DNA from: Sphagnum magellanicum
Lineage: Eukaryota > Streptophyta > Sphagnopsida > Sphagnales > Sphagnaceae
Direction: 5' to 3'
NCBI GenBank assembly: GCA_021904315.1
Contig: CM038912.1
Span: 14,409,061 to 14,473,060, forward strand
Length of the DNA: 64,000 nt
Below the pieces are notes generated by a model. The model had not been told where the DNA came from. It was given only the letters and a program-made list of their open reading frames with translations, and made no database searches. The position numbers were made by a program, and so were the translations under genes. This document shows, piece after piece, positions 25,601-36,775 of this stretch (positions are counted from its first letter, which is position 1; each line of letters opens with the position of its first letter).

Positions 25601-26431
25601 TAATTTGCTGCTTGGACCTACTTGGAGATGATCTTCAAGCATTGTTGAGGATAAACTGGGTCTTGACAGCAAACAATTTTTAAGTATGAGTGTCAAAATA
25701 TTACTTACATTAAATATGGACATATATAACATGACATTAATGTGGCAACAAATTTGCAACTGTATGACATTTGTTGTATACAAATCACACTGGAATGTGA
25801 TGGAGAAGTCATCAGTTTGATGTTTGATGATCCAAGACTGAAGTCCTTCAAACTTTGATTAATCTCTGCATTGCTACAACTGGTACTATATTGTCTCATC
25901 ATGAGAAGACGATCAATGTCATCTCATCAGAATAGTGTTTAGAGGATTTGACATCATCGTAGTACAAATCCAAAATTCTTCAATCTTTTCTGCTGCCCAA
26001 TCCATGATATCACCAGTTCCAGACATGACACAAATCAGATATGATATCAAGTACACAAGTTGCCATTGCAGTGATCTTCACATGTCCTGCAATGACCTGC
26101 TGCTGCAGAATTGATTGAGTGCAGCAGCCTTCAACAAGCTGCTGGTGCTCATGAGATCAAAAGACCATAGATCTAGAGTCGTATAGGGAATTGGAGGTTA
26201 ACAAAATCTCAAAGACTAGCATGACCTGGCAGACATATTCCAGGGAGCTCCAAGGTTTACTTGAGGGAGCTAGCTAGGACTGCTACATGAATTGTGGGCT
26301 TTTCCAGCCCGAACTTCAATTGTGATCCTGTTGTTCACATGGTGAAATTGTCGAATGTAGCTAAGTATTCACAAGCAAATACAACTTTGTCAGCTGCAAA
26401 AATTTGAGAGACTCAAAAAAGAAGAAGTTCC

Positions 26432-26535
26432 GGAATCATGTCATGGGTGTTCTTTCAAGGATCTAGCCCAGAATCATGTCATGTCTTTCAAGGATCCAGC
26501 CCGGAATCATGTCATGGGTGTTCAATGATCCGGCC
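26432..26535. repeat. Imperfect tandem repeat, three ~33-38-bp units
   Basis: Units start at 26432, 26470 and 26503. Each contains GAATCATGTCATG followed by a TTCAA(G)GATC(C)-type segment ending in AGCCC or CGGCC. The array lies just past the WRKY stop codon, probably in its 3' UTR. Confidence 0.65.
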
Positions 26536-26574
26536 GCGTGAGACTTATTGCTAGAGAGATTCAGGTGAGTCCTA

Positions 26575-26592
26575 GAGTTTTTTACATACCAG
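26575..26592 (-). other. Donor-like sequence overlapping the WRKY stop codon
   Basis: The reading frame ends CCT-GGT-ATG-TAA, and G/GTATGTAA is itself a good plant 5' splice site. Either the protein ends here, or some transcripts splice out the stop and use a different C-terminus from an exon I cannot identify. I took the stop as real. Confidence 0.35.
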
Positions 26593-29500
26593 GAGGCGCT
26601 GGAGGTGGTCCTTGGCCTGATCCAGGACGGACAATATCCTCCAGAAGCCCTTGATCTGAGGCTCCCCGACTAATTTCCTGACTACTTTTCTGCAAACTTT
26701 CCTCACTAATCTGCTGACCGCCTGCACCACCTGATGAAGAAGACCTAAGAATGTTCAACCGTGCTGCAGCTTGCTGTTGCTGCTGCTGACGATCGGCCTC
26801 TAGTAGCTGCTGTCTTATATCTTGTTGGCTTCTTTGCATATTGAGTGTCACGGATCGAACAAAGTCTAGCTGCTGCCGCTGCTGTTGCTGCTGATGGTGA
26901 TGAGAACCAGCAGCAGTAGCAGCTTGAGGACTAATCAATGTGTTAGAAGAACTTGGGTTCCTATCACCCCTAGTGCTGATTGTTTCTTGGCCTGGAGACC
27001 CTGCTCTTGCTCTAGAAAGAAGTGATGAGCCGCTTTCCCCCTGCAGCTGTTGACCACTACTTGGCCCCGGATTCGTTATCATCTGCCGTCGGGTCTCCTG
27101 CTGTTGCTGCTGCTGAATGAGAGCAGTAAATGGGCCAGCTTGAGCTGATGATCCAGATGCTGATACTGAGCCACCAGCTTGCTGCAACTGCCACTGACGA
27201 GCAAACTGAAGCATGGCTGCTGAAGAAGAAGAATCCGGGGCTGATCTGATGCCAGCAGCAGTTTGACCTTGACCTTGCGGCATCTGTCTAGGAATGAGCT
27301 GGGGCAAACCTGAAGATGATGATCTAGAAAGAAAATCCTGGTGAGAGCCTGCTGTGAATTGCATCGGCTCCTGTTTAACAACAAAAGATTCTTGTAGTCC
27401 CAACAATGATCGGGGAGCTCTGAGAAGCCCCTCTTGTAAGCTGATGCTGCTGGTACTGGCCCCTGCAAGACTCGGAGCTGCAGACTGATCTACTAATTGT
27501 TGGCCAGGCGCCGCAGCACCTAACCCTACTAGACCTGAAGTACCAGGTCCTCTAGCAGCAACCGAGTGTTGTAAACTTGCAAAGTTGGATGGAGCTGGAA
27601 AGTTCAAGCCGGCGAGTCCCGGCGCCATGTGGCTTGAACCTGGAAAACCTCCAGGACCTTGGAAGCCACTGTGGGGTGGAGCGAAGAGCCCACCACCTAG
27701 TCCCAGTACTGGCCGCTCGCCGAAGAATCCATGAGACGGGGAGGATCTATGGAAGCCCGGCGTCTGATGAGTGTGCGTGCCTTCGTAGGTGGTGATGACT
27801 AAGCCTGAATCTTCACATGAGCGCTCCACTCTCTTCCTCACAGGACAATTGGGCGTTGTGCATCGATAGTAGTTTCTGCGCATGCGTAATACATGACAGA
27901 GAACATCATACAAATTGATCAATCCAAAATCTTGAGCTGCTAAAAAGTAGTTCATGATCTCATCAACAGCAATGGGATGATCAGTACGAGATCCTTGATC
28001 TAGAATTGTTTTCAAATTCCTCAGCCTGCAGATAGATGCATGGTTTGATCTTGGTACCTGGGATGGGGGCTGTTTTTGACGGCTTTCTGACCATACTTGC
28101 GCCACTTGAAGCCGTCGTCCATGATATCCACATCCGTTCTGGTCTTGATGGCGTACCGGGGCTCTCGCACCCTCTTGGCTCCGCCTTTCTTCCGTGGCCT
28201 GTTCCTGGACACAACGCGCGCACTACCCAACAAATTAACATCAGCTAGCTGCACATCCCTTTTCCTTCAACCCAAAAAATAAAATCCCATGTTCTTGCAA
28301 GCTGATCTCCCTAGTAAATTTATTACATGATCTCTTCAGAATGAATGCAAACATCATGCATAATACAATTATCATCATGCAGGAATCTGTAGCAACAGCT
28401 TCCGGCAGATTCTTCATGCTGAGCAAGAGGATTCAATTGAACAATTATATAGCCTTGAATCAGACATGTAGTCCAACAAGAACTCTAGATCATGGACTAG
28501 TTCCCACAGCAATATATATCATCTTTTGTGTCCAAGGATCATGCGCTGATTCCCACAATACGATGATCTATCGCACAATTCATGAGCAGGATCGCGACAG
28601 CTGGTGATTTGAACTAGACCAGCTCAAGAATTCTTCAAGAGCTCTCATCAGCTTGATCATCCCATGATTTCACTAAACATCCAATTAAGAACTCAAGCTG
28701 CAGCGCTCCATTCTGATGATTGCTGCACGTCTATGCTACTTTTGTTCCCATGAATTCGCTGCAGGATTTTCATGAAACCGCGTCCTGGACCCAATTGGCA
28801 ACGCTGCACCATCTCTACATGATTCTTAGAAACCAGCTAAAAGCTTATGTCTTTGGCGTAACTTCCAGGTGTACGTAGATCTATCCGCATGATCGAGCAG
28901 CTGACGCGACCTATCGTGATTTCACACCATGCATGCAAAGACTTTGACATGTACAGAAGAAGAAGAAGAAGAAGAAGATACGGCACAGCTTGCAGGATCT
29001 CTTGCCCAGCTGCAACTGCAATATCCAAGATATGATCTTCCTGGGTCATGGATTGTCAGAGCTTACAGAGAATGCTGCTGAAGTCTCTTGGACTCGGATC
29101 CAGACTTTGTAGACTGTTCTTCCCCACCAGCTTCCTCCAACGAACGCTCCGGCGTCTTCCTCTTGGCACTACTTGCGCCCTCTTCGCCCGCCGGGCTCGC
29201 TGCCGTTTGGTGTCGGCCACGGCTGCTACTCCGCCTTTCGGCGTCGTCGTCTCCCTCACTCGATGAACCCAGGGACAACGATGAGGTCGGCGTCTCAGTA
29301 TTCATCGTCGTCGACCTCCCTCTAGCTGCAACACCGGCAGCTGCTGGCGGCTCGACTGCATCAGCAGGACCTCTGGGCCCGGCGCGAGGAGCTACTGCTG
29401 GGATTGGAGTCTGCTGCATCGAGCTTATGGACTCTAAGCTAGCGGGATGCCACATTCTTCCTTGCGGTGGCCCGGCGCCATACAAAGATTCGGAGCTGGT

Positions 29501-30181
29501 GGGCTGCACGGCCGTAGAGCTTCGACTTCGACGGCCTGCTGCAGCCTGTGCAGCGGCATCGAGGCCGGCCGACGAGCTCGACATTCTGAAGTTCCCCAAT
29601 TGCGCATCGAAGCTCTCATGTGGTCGACCGGCTACAAACTCGACGTCTTCGGGGCGATCGGAAAACCTAGAACTGTAACTGCTTGGACCAGGTCCTGGAA
29701 TCTGGGAACCACCGACCACAACACCTGAGCCTTGTTGCTCGAGTCCCTCGTCCTGTATGAACCAAGCTGGAAACTCGGACATGAACTGTAGGTCTCGATG
29801 GAAACTGGAGGAACTGCCCGGGGTATCAACGACGTCGCGGTAGAGCTGCTCTGATTCTTGTTTGCCAGCCTCTTGCTTTGTCTGCAACGATCTCGGCACT
29901 CCGGTAGCAGGATGCCTGGAAGCTGAAGATGAAATAAAGGGCCAAGGGTTCAATGCGGAACCAGCAGAACCGCCGCCGCTGCTCCCCGGCGGCATTCGCG
30001 TAGCGTAAGAACTGGATCCAGCTGCTGCAGAAGCGTCATGCGTAGATGCAGCAGGAGAAGGCGCAGCACTAATTTCTTCCTGTTCACTCTTCAGACTGCG
30101 AAGAATCTGGTCCAGGTAGCTCTCCTGCAGGCTATGCATACCTGAGTCTTCTCCTTCCTCGTTCGGCGGCTGACCCGCCAT
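26582..30181 (-). CDS. WRKY: WRKY transcription factor, group IIc, long Q/S-rich protein, 3 coding exons
   Basis: Sequence-specific nuclear DNA-binding protein that recognises W-boxes (TTGACC/T). Coding exons: 30181-29067, 28222-28058, 27875-26582, giving 857 residues. The ATG at 30181 has GCC before and G after it; an in-frame TTG nine bases upstream was not used. Exon 1 (residues 1-372) is Ser/Gly/Ala-rich and ends in acidic/basic stretches. A basic segment [10 protein letters not shown] (380-389) is a likely nuclear signal. The WRKY domain has WRKYGQK at 412-418 and zinc ligands Cys432, Cys437, His461, His463 (C-X4-C-X23-H-X-H, group II). [21 protein letters not shown] and the HQTPGFHR tail resemble WRKY57-type group IIc proteins. 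The intron at Arg427 (27876-28057, phase 2) is the classic WRKY-domain position. Intron 1 (28223-29066) is GT-AG and contains a GAA repeat. Residues after about 470 are rich in Q, S, G and P with several glutamine runs, suggesting an activation region. At 857 residues it is far longer than typical group IIc members (about 200-400). Confidence 0.93.
28953..28980. repeat. GAA trinucleotide repeat in WRKY intron 1
   Basis: About eight AGA/GAA units on the plus strand (TTC on the WRKY sense strand), inside the 844-nt first intron. Confidence 0.85.
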
Positions 30182-33099
30182 GGCCGCCAATCCTCAGAAC
30201 TTTTATTAAGACGGAGATCTACTGCAACGCTCCCAGGAATGATCTAGAATCTGCAGTAAGAGGCCGAGGCGTTCCAACCCAATTGCCATTTTTGTGAGAC
30301 AATCTCCACGGGCTGCACGCGGCCCGGCTAGGTTAGAAACTCGCAGTATACACACCTGACGCCGACGAGCTTGGGTGGCTTGCGCAACAAGATTAATCTT
30401 GTGACGTGTGCCAAACAGCGCACAATTGCTTTGCAGCTCTTGATCGATGAGCGGAGACTATTGGAAACTTCTTGATGAAGCTTGCGATCTATTTGCAGCC
30501 TCTAGCTAGCTACACCACGTCTGCTGTCAGTCACTCACCAATAAGTTCAGGATGATCATCGAGGAGCTCGAATCTTCTTCTTCTTCTCCTTTCAGTTGAG
30601 CACTGCAGCTAAGGCCACGATCCAGCGCAGCTCAATTCCAAAGACTAAAATGTTGTGGGACTTTCTCCAAATCCTTGAATTCCAAATTCTTAAGAAAAAA
30701 ATTACAGCAGCAGAGGAGGAGAGATCAGATGGGAAAAAGATGTGAAAGACAAAACATGGAGCTGCCGCGAGCGGGGATGATCAACGATACCCAGCCCTAT
30801 ATGTGAATATTGACACAATATCAAGCTGGTTTCAAACTCCGGATCTGTCCAGAAGTGCACAAGCCCTAAAGCCAATATCTAGCACCCACTCGACTTCGAC
30901 AAACCAGGAATTCTCCTGCAATGCTCCCACAAAGCTGAGAGATTTGGAAGCAAAGCTCCATGCGAGCTGATGAAAGTGTGCGACAAAGTTTGGAAACTGT
31001 TTCTCGGTGCAGCTCCTCGCCGGTGTTATAAGACAAGGTGGCTCAGCTTCAACCTGATTCAGATCAAATCTATTGCAAGCGCCAAACTCTAGAAGTCACA
31101 GTGCGCGAGCTTTTTCAAGCTCAAGCTAGCTATAGTGCAGGCCATTTTGGTCATCAAAACTTTCCAGTAACAGAGCCTTCCAAGTTTCAATGCATTTAGG
31201 TCTTTGGAAGTTCTGCGTCTAGACGTCTAGAGGCTGTGTGGGTGGTGTTGAAAACCTACACTCGAAACGTCATGAGTTGAATGCATTTTTCTACAGGGCC
31301 CGCTGCTCTAGAACATGAGAATCAGCTTGAGTGCCTGCAAAGTGCATGCGCCAAGCTGTAACCAAAAACAACTCTAGTACGAACATCTCTCGAATCATCA
31401 CCTTTCAAAGCATGTGAAGGTCTTGACAAAAGAATTGATCAATCTATGCGAGCAGACTTTAAACCTCCTGATGCTGAATATGGTCCTAGTCAAGCTGCTG
31501 CTACAGGCAGCAGCGATGGAGATCTAGATCTGTACAGCTAGCTAGCTGTTTGTTATTACTACCACCCAGAGACAATATGAGCATTTAAGAAACACCCAAG
31601 AAAAGCTAACTCTGCAGCCCCAATTCTTAATGGCAAATAACTAGTAGAAGTCTAGAAGCCAACGGCTTGGAGTTGTACAGCCAGCTGCTGGCAGCACACA
31701 ATCGCCGTTGGACACACTCTGTTGTGCAAGCACTAGAAGATCAAAAAGGGTAGAGGGGGAGGGGGGTGCGGGCCGAGCTGGGACACAAGTAAGTCGACTA
31801 CCTGTGAGCTGACTTCTGGCACACACACGCTGATGAGAAAGGTCCACCGTGATATCATGATGATCAGCTTGGTCCACCATCTGAAAAGTCCAGCAAAGGT
31901 TTGACAATCAAAAGACCGGCGCCCTGACTGGCTTCCTGCGTGCCTGTGTGCCTGCCTGCCTGCCTGCCTGCCTGCCTGCCAGTGTTTGTTTCAAATCACA
32001 GCAGCTCAAGCCAACAGGCCACAGAAGAAGATTCACAGAAGAGAGAGAGCGCTAGCTAACTCTCGAGTACAAAACTAGCGGCACTGCAGCAGGATCGGAT
32101 GATCAGCTTCTCAGAACCTGAAGAACAAGATTCGAAGAAAACCCAGCAGCAAAAAAATGAAAAATAAATCAAAAAACGCAACCAATTTCCTAGAAATTCA
32201 AACAAACTTGTATGAAAACAATCCCTGGACCTAAATTTGCTAATTTTCCTCATGAACAGTGAAGTTATAGTATCCCTAAACTAGTGACCAAAATTACTTG
32301 GAACAATTATCTGCTGGGCTCAGGTAATTCGGGGCGAAATCAATGCTTGCTGCAACAGGACAACAAAAATCAGCTGCGCTTGCAACAGGAGGACAATCTC
32401 CAACAATAATACAATTTACACATGATCAGAAGTTTCTTCGGTTCCAATTTCACTGGACACAAGTCTTGTCCATAATTAAAGCTCTCTGATCTGCTGGACA
32501 CTTACATGAAAGTACCCAATAATATTCTTTAATTTATTGTGTATCTCGACTCTGCGTGTTGTTGTTTTTCTGCTCGTAACTTAATTATGTTCTGAAGATG
32601 TGATCGACGTCTAGACTCTCTATTGTAAGAGCAATTAAATTAATTCGCAGCTTGAATCCACCAAATTTCAGCAAATCCCAACATCTAATTCATTCCCCTG
32701 TTGAATCCATGAAATTTTCGCAAATCCCAAAATCCAATTCACTGTTGAATACATGAAATCTTCGCTAATCCCAAAAATTAATTCCCTTGAATCCATGAAA
32801 ATTTCGCAAATTCCCAAAACGAATTAATTCCCTGTTGAATATTATATATATATATTCTTTTCGGCAAGTTGTAATTCTACTCAGGCCCTGGGCGATGGTG
32901 AATCCACACAAAATTCATTTCAAACAACAAAATTTCATATAATTGTAAAGTAGATATAATTTTGTGCTGGGGTGCAAGAATCATTATTACTAACTAAAAT
33001 AAATAAATGTTCCATGATTCCAATGAAATTGTGCAATCTCGCCTGAGCTCGAATTATTACAGTGGAACAAATTCGTGAATTGGGGGATATGCAGCAGCT
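30182..33099 (-). promoter_or_regulatory. WRKY upstream region (leader and promoter)
   Basis: No coding exon is recognisable. W-box cores (TTGAC on either strand) occur at 30810-30814, 31432-31436, 31901-31905 and, as AGTCAA, at 31488-31493. The transcription start is not visible and a leader intron is possible. From about 32100 the sequence becomes AT-rich, with a short ~55-bp direct repeat (AATCCATGAAATTTTCGCAAATCCC-like) recurring three to four times between 32650 and 32840. Confidence 0.45.
31949..31980. repeat. TGCC tetranucleotide repeat
   Basis: Eight uninterrupted TGCC units in the WRKY upstream region, preceded by imperfect TGCCTGTG units. Confidence 0.9.
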
Positions 33100-33364
33100 C
33101 AGTGTTCTTTTTACGAATTTTTGTTTGTAGCCAAAGTGGCTATCATCCTTAGGGAAGATTTAGCCAAATCTGGCTATAAACCAAATATGAAGTACAGACC
33201 TTTAATCTGTCTTTCTATATTTTTGGTTAGACACTGAAAACCGATTATAGAAATACAGCGATTTTTAATATTTTTTCTGACCTCTGGCGATTGAAAACCT
33301 CCAAAAACACTTAAATTTTCGAATTTTAAAATTTAAATTTCTCGTTTTAGCAAAAAGAAGGCTG
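33100..33364 (-). mobile_element. Family A inverted-repeat element, copy 8
   Basis: Reverse orientation. It begins CAGTGTTCTTTTTACG, continues GTAGCCAAAGTGGCTATCAT and TAGCCAAATCTGGCTATAAA, and ends GCAAAAAGAAGGCTG. It abuts the GC-rich W-box island. Non-coding. Confidence 0.65.
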
Positions 33365-33499
33365 AGACTCCAGCTTCTCACCCAAAATAAATTTAAATCT
33401 AGCAAAAAAAAAATTAATTTTGAAAATCTAGAAAATCAAAAAGGGGGAAGTCAGCTAATAACTTGTTGGTACTTAGCGACAGGAAGATTGATTTGATTT

Positions 33500-33704
33500 G
33501 AACTGTGGGCGGTGTGTGTGAAAGCGATGGAGTCAAAAGAGGGCCGCATGTTGCGGCTTTTGACCGCCGCTGCAGTCGCCGCTGTTTTTCACCGTCGTGG
33601 TGGTGGGCAGGGGTGGGCGCGGGGGGGGGACGGGCGGGACGGGGAGGGTGTTCACGCGCCAGCTGCGATTGATCAGTAGTTTCGACGTCGCTTGACTAGT
33701 CAAA
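33500..33704. promoter_or_regulatory. GC-rich island with clustered W-boxes
   Basis: A sharply GC-rich 200-bp patch between two family A copies. It contains AGTCAA (33531-33536), TTGACC (33560-33565) and the 12-bp palindrome TTGACTAGTCAA (33692-33703), which is two W-boxes head to head. WRKY proteins bind TTGACC/T, so this could be a distal control element for the WRKY gene about 3.4 kb away. No gene on the other side of the island is recognisable. Confidence 0.45.
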
Positions 33705-33849
33705 TTTGCTTTTAATGCTCTTGTTTGTACTGTAGAAGTAGGGAGCGACTTTTTAGCCTCTTTCGCTTCCGTTGTAAGAAGTGAAGGAAGAAGGGAAGGC
33801 GCAATTGCTGACTGTCCAAGTTGCTGCTGGGTTCAAAGTTATAGGCTAA

Positions 33850-34156
33850 GCCTTCTTTTCTAAGGAATTTTTGTTTGTAGCCGACTTGGCGATCATCCAT
33901 ACAAAGATATATATAAAAGTAGCCATCATCCCTAGGAAGCTTTAGCCAAATCTGACTATAAATCAGAAAATAAATCACCACTCTTTAATCATCCTTCTAT
34001 ATTTGTGGCTACACAACGAAACCCAAGTATACAAAAATTTGCTATTTTTACTCACTTCTGGCAACTTGCAAACCCCCCAAACTCAGATCTTTTTCAAAAT
34101 TTTAATTTGAAATTCTCTTTTCTCAAGGCGAAATTTCCCGAGTGAAAAAAGGGCCG
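33850..34156 (-). mobile_element. Family A inverted-repeat element, copy 9
   Basis: Reverse orientation. It begins GCCTTCTTTTCTAAGG, with GTAGCCGACTTGGCGATCAT, AGCCAAATCTGACTATAAAT and AAGGCGAAATTTCCCG near the end, closing AAAAAAGGGCCGAG. About 490 bp from copy 8 and in the same orientation. Confidence 0.65.
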
Positions 34157-34778
34157 AGAGACTCCATCGAGGATGGGAATCAGAAAAGTGGAGGAAGCTG
34201 CTGATGATGACTAATAGCTTAGAACTGTGCTGATGATGACTATTAACTTAGAACTGTGTCTGGAAGACCGTTGTGCAGGACCCGGAAGAAAATTTCAGTG
34301 TATTTGCAAGTCGCATTATAGAGTATAACATTTATAACATTTTTTTCCTGCTTCTTTTTGCAAAACATGGAGAGAGAAATGCTCCACCAAATTATAGAAT
34401 GGAGAAATCTTGTCAATTATTGGATACATACTCTGCAATAGTGGCATGAAACAAGAAGCTCCTGGGTTTCCACCAATTTTTTTATTTTTCTCTTCATTAT
34501 AATTTCCTTAAATTTCAACATTTCAAAGAGATAATTTCAAAAAAAATTCCAACATTTTCAAAAATTAATTAATTACTGCCAAACCTGAAAGGGTACTATG
34601 GTGTAAAACATAATAATATTCCTGAGATGTCATTTACATGAAAACTTATGTTGTAATTTTGTTCTGCAATTGTGAGCAACAATGTATGTACATACGGTAT
34701 AAGAAGCTTGAAGAAGCTGGGTAACTTACAACAGATGAATCTGCTTGTGTTAGAAATATATTATTATTCTTTGCAAAC

Positions 34779-34809
<31 letters not shown>

Positions 34810-35227
34810 GGATTGAGGACAGTGATGACCAATAAGATCCAAAGCTAACTAGCTGTTAGCATTTCAGCAAATTCCACTTGACTGGCCAGGAGTCATAGAA
34901 ACTCATTATGCCAAACAGCACCAGGAAATTCCTACCACATGTTGCATGTGGACATGAAAACAAGAAAAGAAAGAAACCCCAGAAAGACGTTACATCCATA
35001 TTGTACCTAGTTTGATGGACCTCTAGTTCTTTCTTTTATGTAAGTAGCTATGGACATGCAGCAGCAGCAGCAGCCAGGAGGTATGCAAACCAGAGAAAGA
35101 GCCTGAGCTGGATCCTTCCTTTGCTTCCTGAATCCTCAGTATTTACCACAATTTTTATGTAGCAACGCACTTGCTTGCTTGCTCACTCCCTAGGCTTCCC
35201 TCCAAGTATACAAAACGCGGTCTGGTG
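34157..35227. other. Spacer, no supported gene
   Basis: AT-rich sequence with a TA dinucleotide tract at about 34780-34810 and a short CAG repeat at about 35058-35072. No exon-like segment. Confidence 0.5.
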
Positions 35228-35524
35228 CTGACTGGTGTTTTTAATATATGAAGTTTTTTTATTCAGCAATAAGTGGTGATCATCCATAGGAAGATGTAGA
35301 AAAAGTGACGATCACCCATAGAAAGATTTAACCAAATCTGTTTATAAACCAGATAACAAGGACAAATCTGTAATGATCCTCCTGAAACCAAATATAGAAA
35401 TCTGGCGACTTTTCCTTATGTTTTCTGACTTCTGGTGCAGATTGAAACTCTAAAAGGGAAATGCGTTTTTATTTTTATTTTATTTTCCTTCTGGAGAAAA
35501 TTTCGCCAGTAAAAAAGAAGGCTG
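35228..35524 (-). mobile_element. Family A inverted-repeat element, copy 10
   Basis: Reverse orientation. It begins CTGACTGGTGTTTTT, with AGTGGTGATCATCCATAGG (the GATCA(C/T)CCATAG block occurs twice) and AACCAAATCTGTTTATAAAC, and ends TTTCGCCAGTAAAAAAGAAGGCTG. Confidence 0.6.
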
Positions 35525-36527
35525 ATAGCTGCCGACATGCCTATTTCCCTGCCTCCCTTCCCATCCCACCCCACTATCCTTAGTGGATGCCGATAATTCA
35601 GCAACTGTTCATTTGGCAGTTTGGCTATGGATCTGGGCCCCCTCCCTTTTTGAAATCATCTGCATTTCTCTTCTTCAACCATTTTGTAGTGAAATTCTTC
35701 ACTTTGTTGGAATTTCCCGGTTCCCAGTTCCAACAATATTTTGAAATTTAAAAGAACCTCTGATTCCTGTTCAAGGATTTTAAATCTTTTAGACAGAACC
35801 TCCAGTTCCAGGCTCCAGGTTCTTCAGATTTCCAAGACTCTTCATTCTTGGTTCTTCAAAAAACTAAAATCTTATGCAGTTCCAATTCCAAATTAGATCC
35901 AGCTCTACTTGCCTACTCACAGTCCAAAATTGATTTTGAAAAAAATTTAGTATAATAAAATCAATAAAAAGTGACCACCTATATCAATTTCGTGCCTAAA
36001 CCCACAAAAATAATAATAATAAAATATTTGTGTACTCAAGACATGTTCCAAAAGTAACAACTGCACGCCTAATGCCACCATTCCACCCTACCCGAGCCCC
36101 AAATCTATTATTCCAAAAAATGTATACCCGAATTTCTTTCTCAAACTAACAACATGTGTAACCCCCAATGCATTAGCTTGCATTTATGTGTTGCATTATC
36201 TGACTCAATATTTGGTTTTTCTTATGATCTGCCAAAAACAGAAGTAGCAAAGTAATTGACATCCCATACTATTTCAAAAAAGTCATGTTGACGACACACA
36301 ACTCTACAAGTCTGCAGTGTGCACATCACATGATGAATCATGATTTTGTTCAAAAGTAAACACTGTGAAGTCAAGAAGAATTTGCACATGTGTACACATT
36401 CAAGGCAGAATTCAGCCAGATTCCGGAAGCAAGGCACTTGAATTTTCCCACACTATATTATTCTATTGTTTCTCAAAACATGATCCAAAAACTGGGAAGA
36501 AGGGCCACATCCTTTTTTTCTTTGTGC

Positions 36528-36775
36528 ACACCTGTTTTTAAAAAATTGAAATTTTCTCTCTCAAATTCAATGAATTCTTTTTTAAATCATCAGAAATTCT
36601 TTAATTCAAAACTCTTTTAAAATTGCCAAATTTCTATGCACTGATCAACTTGGTAGCAAAAATATTAACAATAAGTTTTCCTTTCATATTTTGGAAATAG
36701 CCAAATTTGTCTAAATTGGCTTATGAATGACTATGGCCTCATCTACATCACAAAATCGAAAAATAAGAAGAACTG
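36528..36775 (+). mobile_element. Family A element, copy 11 (partial or diverged left end)
   Basis: The right half is clear: ATAGCCAAATTTGTCTAAAT, TTATGAATGACTATGG, CATCTACATCACAAAATCG, AAGAACTG. The left border is uncertain. Confidence 0.5.

Larger units (their letters stand above)
22401..26581. other. Less AT-rich region downstream of the WRKY gene, unassigned
   Basis: The composition resembles transcribed non-coding plant sequence more than the spacers around it. No frame on either strand (for example 24219-24560 minus, 25371-25631 plus) has a recognisable domain. It could hold WRKY 3' UTR exons, an antisense RNA or decayed repeats. A CAG/GTGAGT donor-like site on the plus strand at 26562-26570 sits next to the WRKY stop codon. 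Confidence 0.35.

Noticed and set aside
26582-28105. Single 507-codon frame that would start a WRKY protein with M-A-Q-V-W
   Set aside because: Its first ~77 codons are the 182-nt intron at the conserved WRKY arginine. Splicing at 28057/27876 joins a complete WRKYGQK and zinc finger.
29088-29678. 196-codon plus-strand frame across WRKY exon 1
   Set aside because: GC-rich antisense shadow of exon 1, without recognisable domains.
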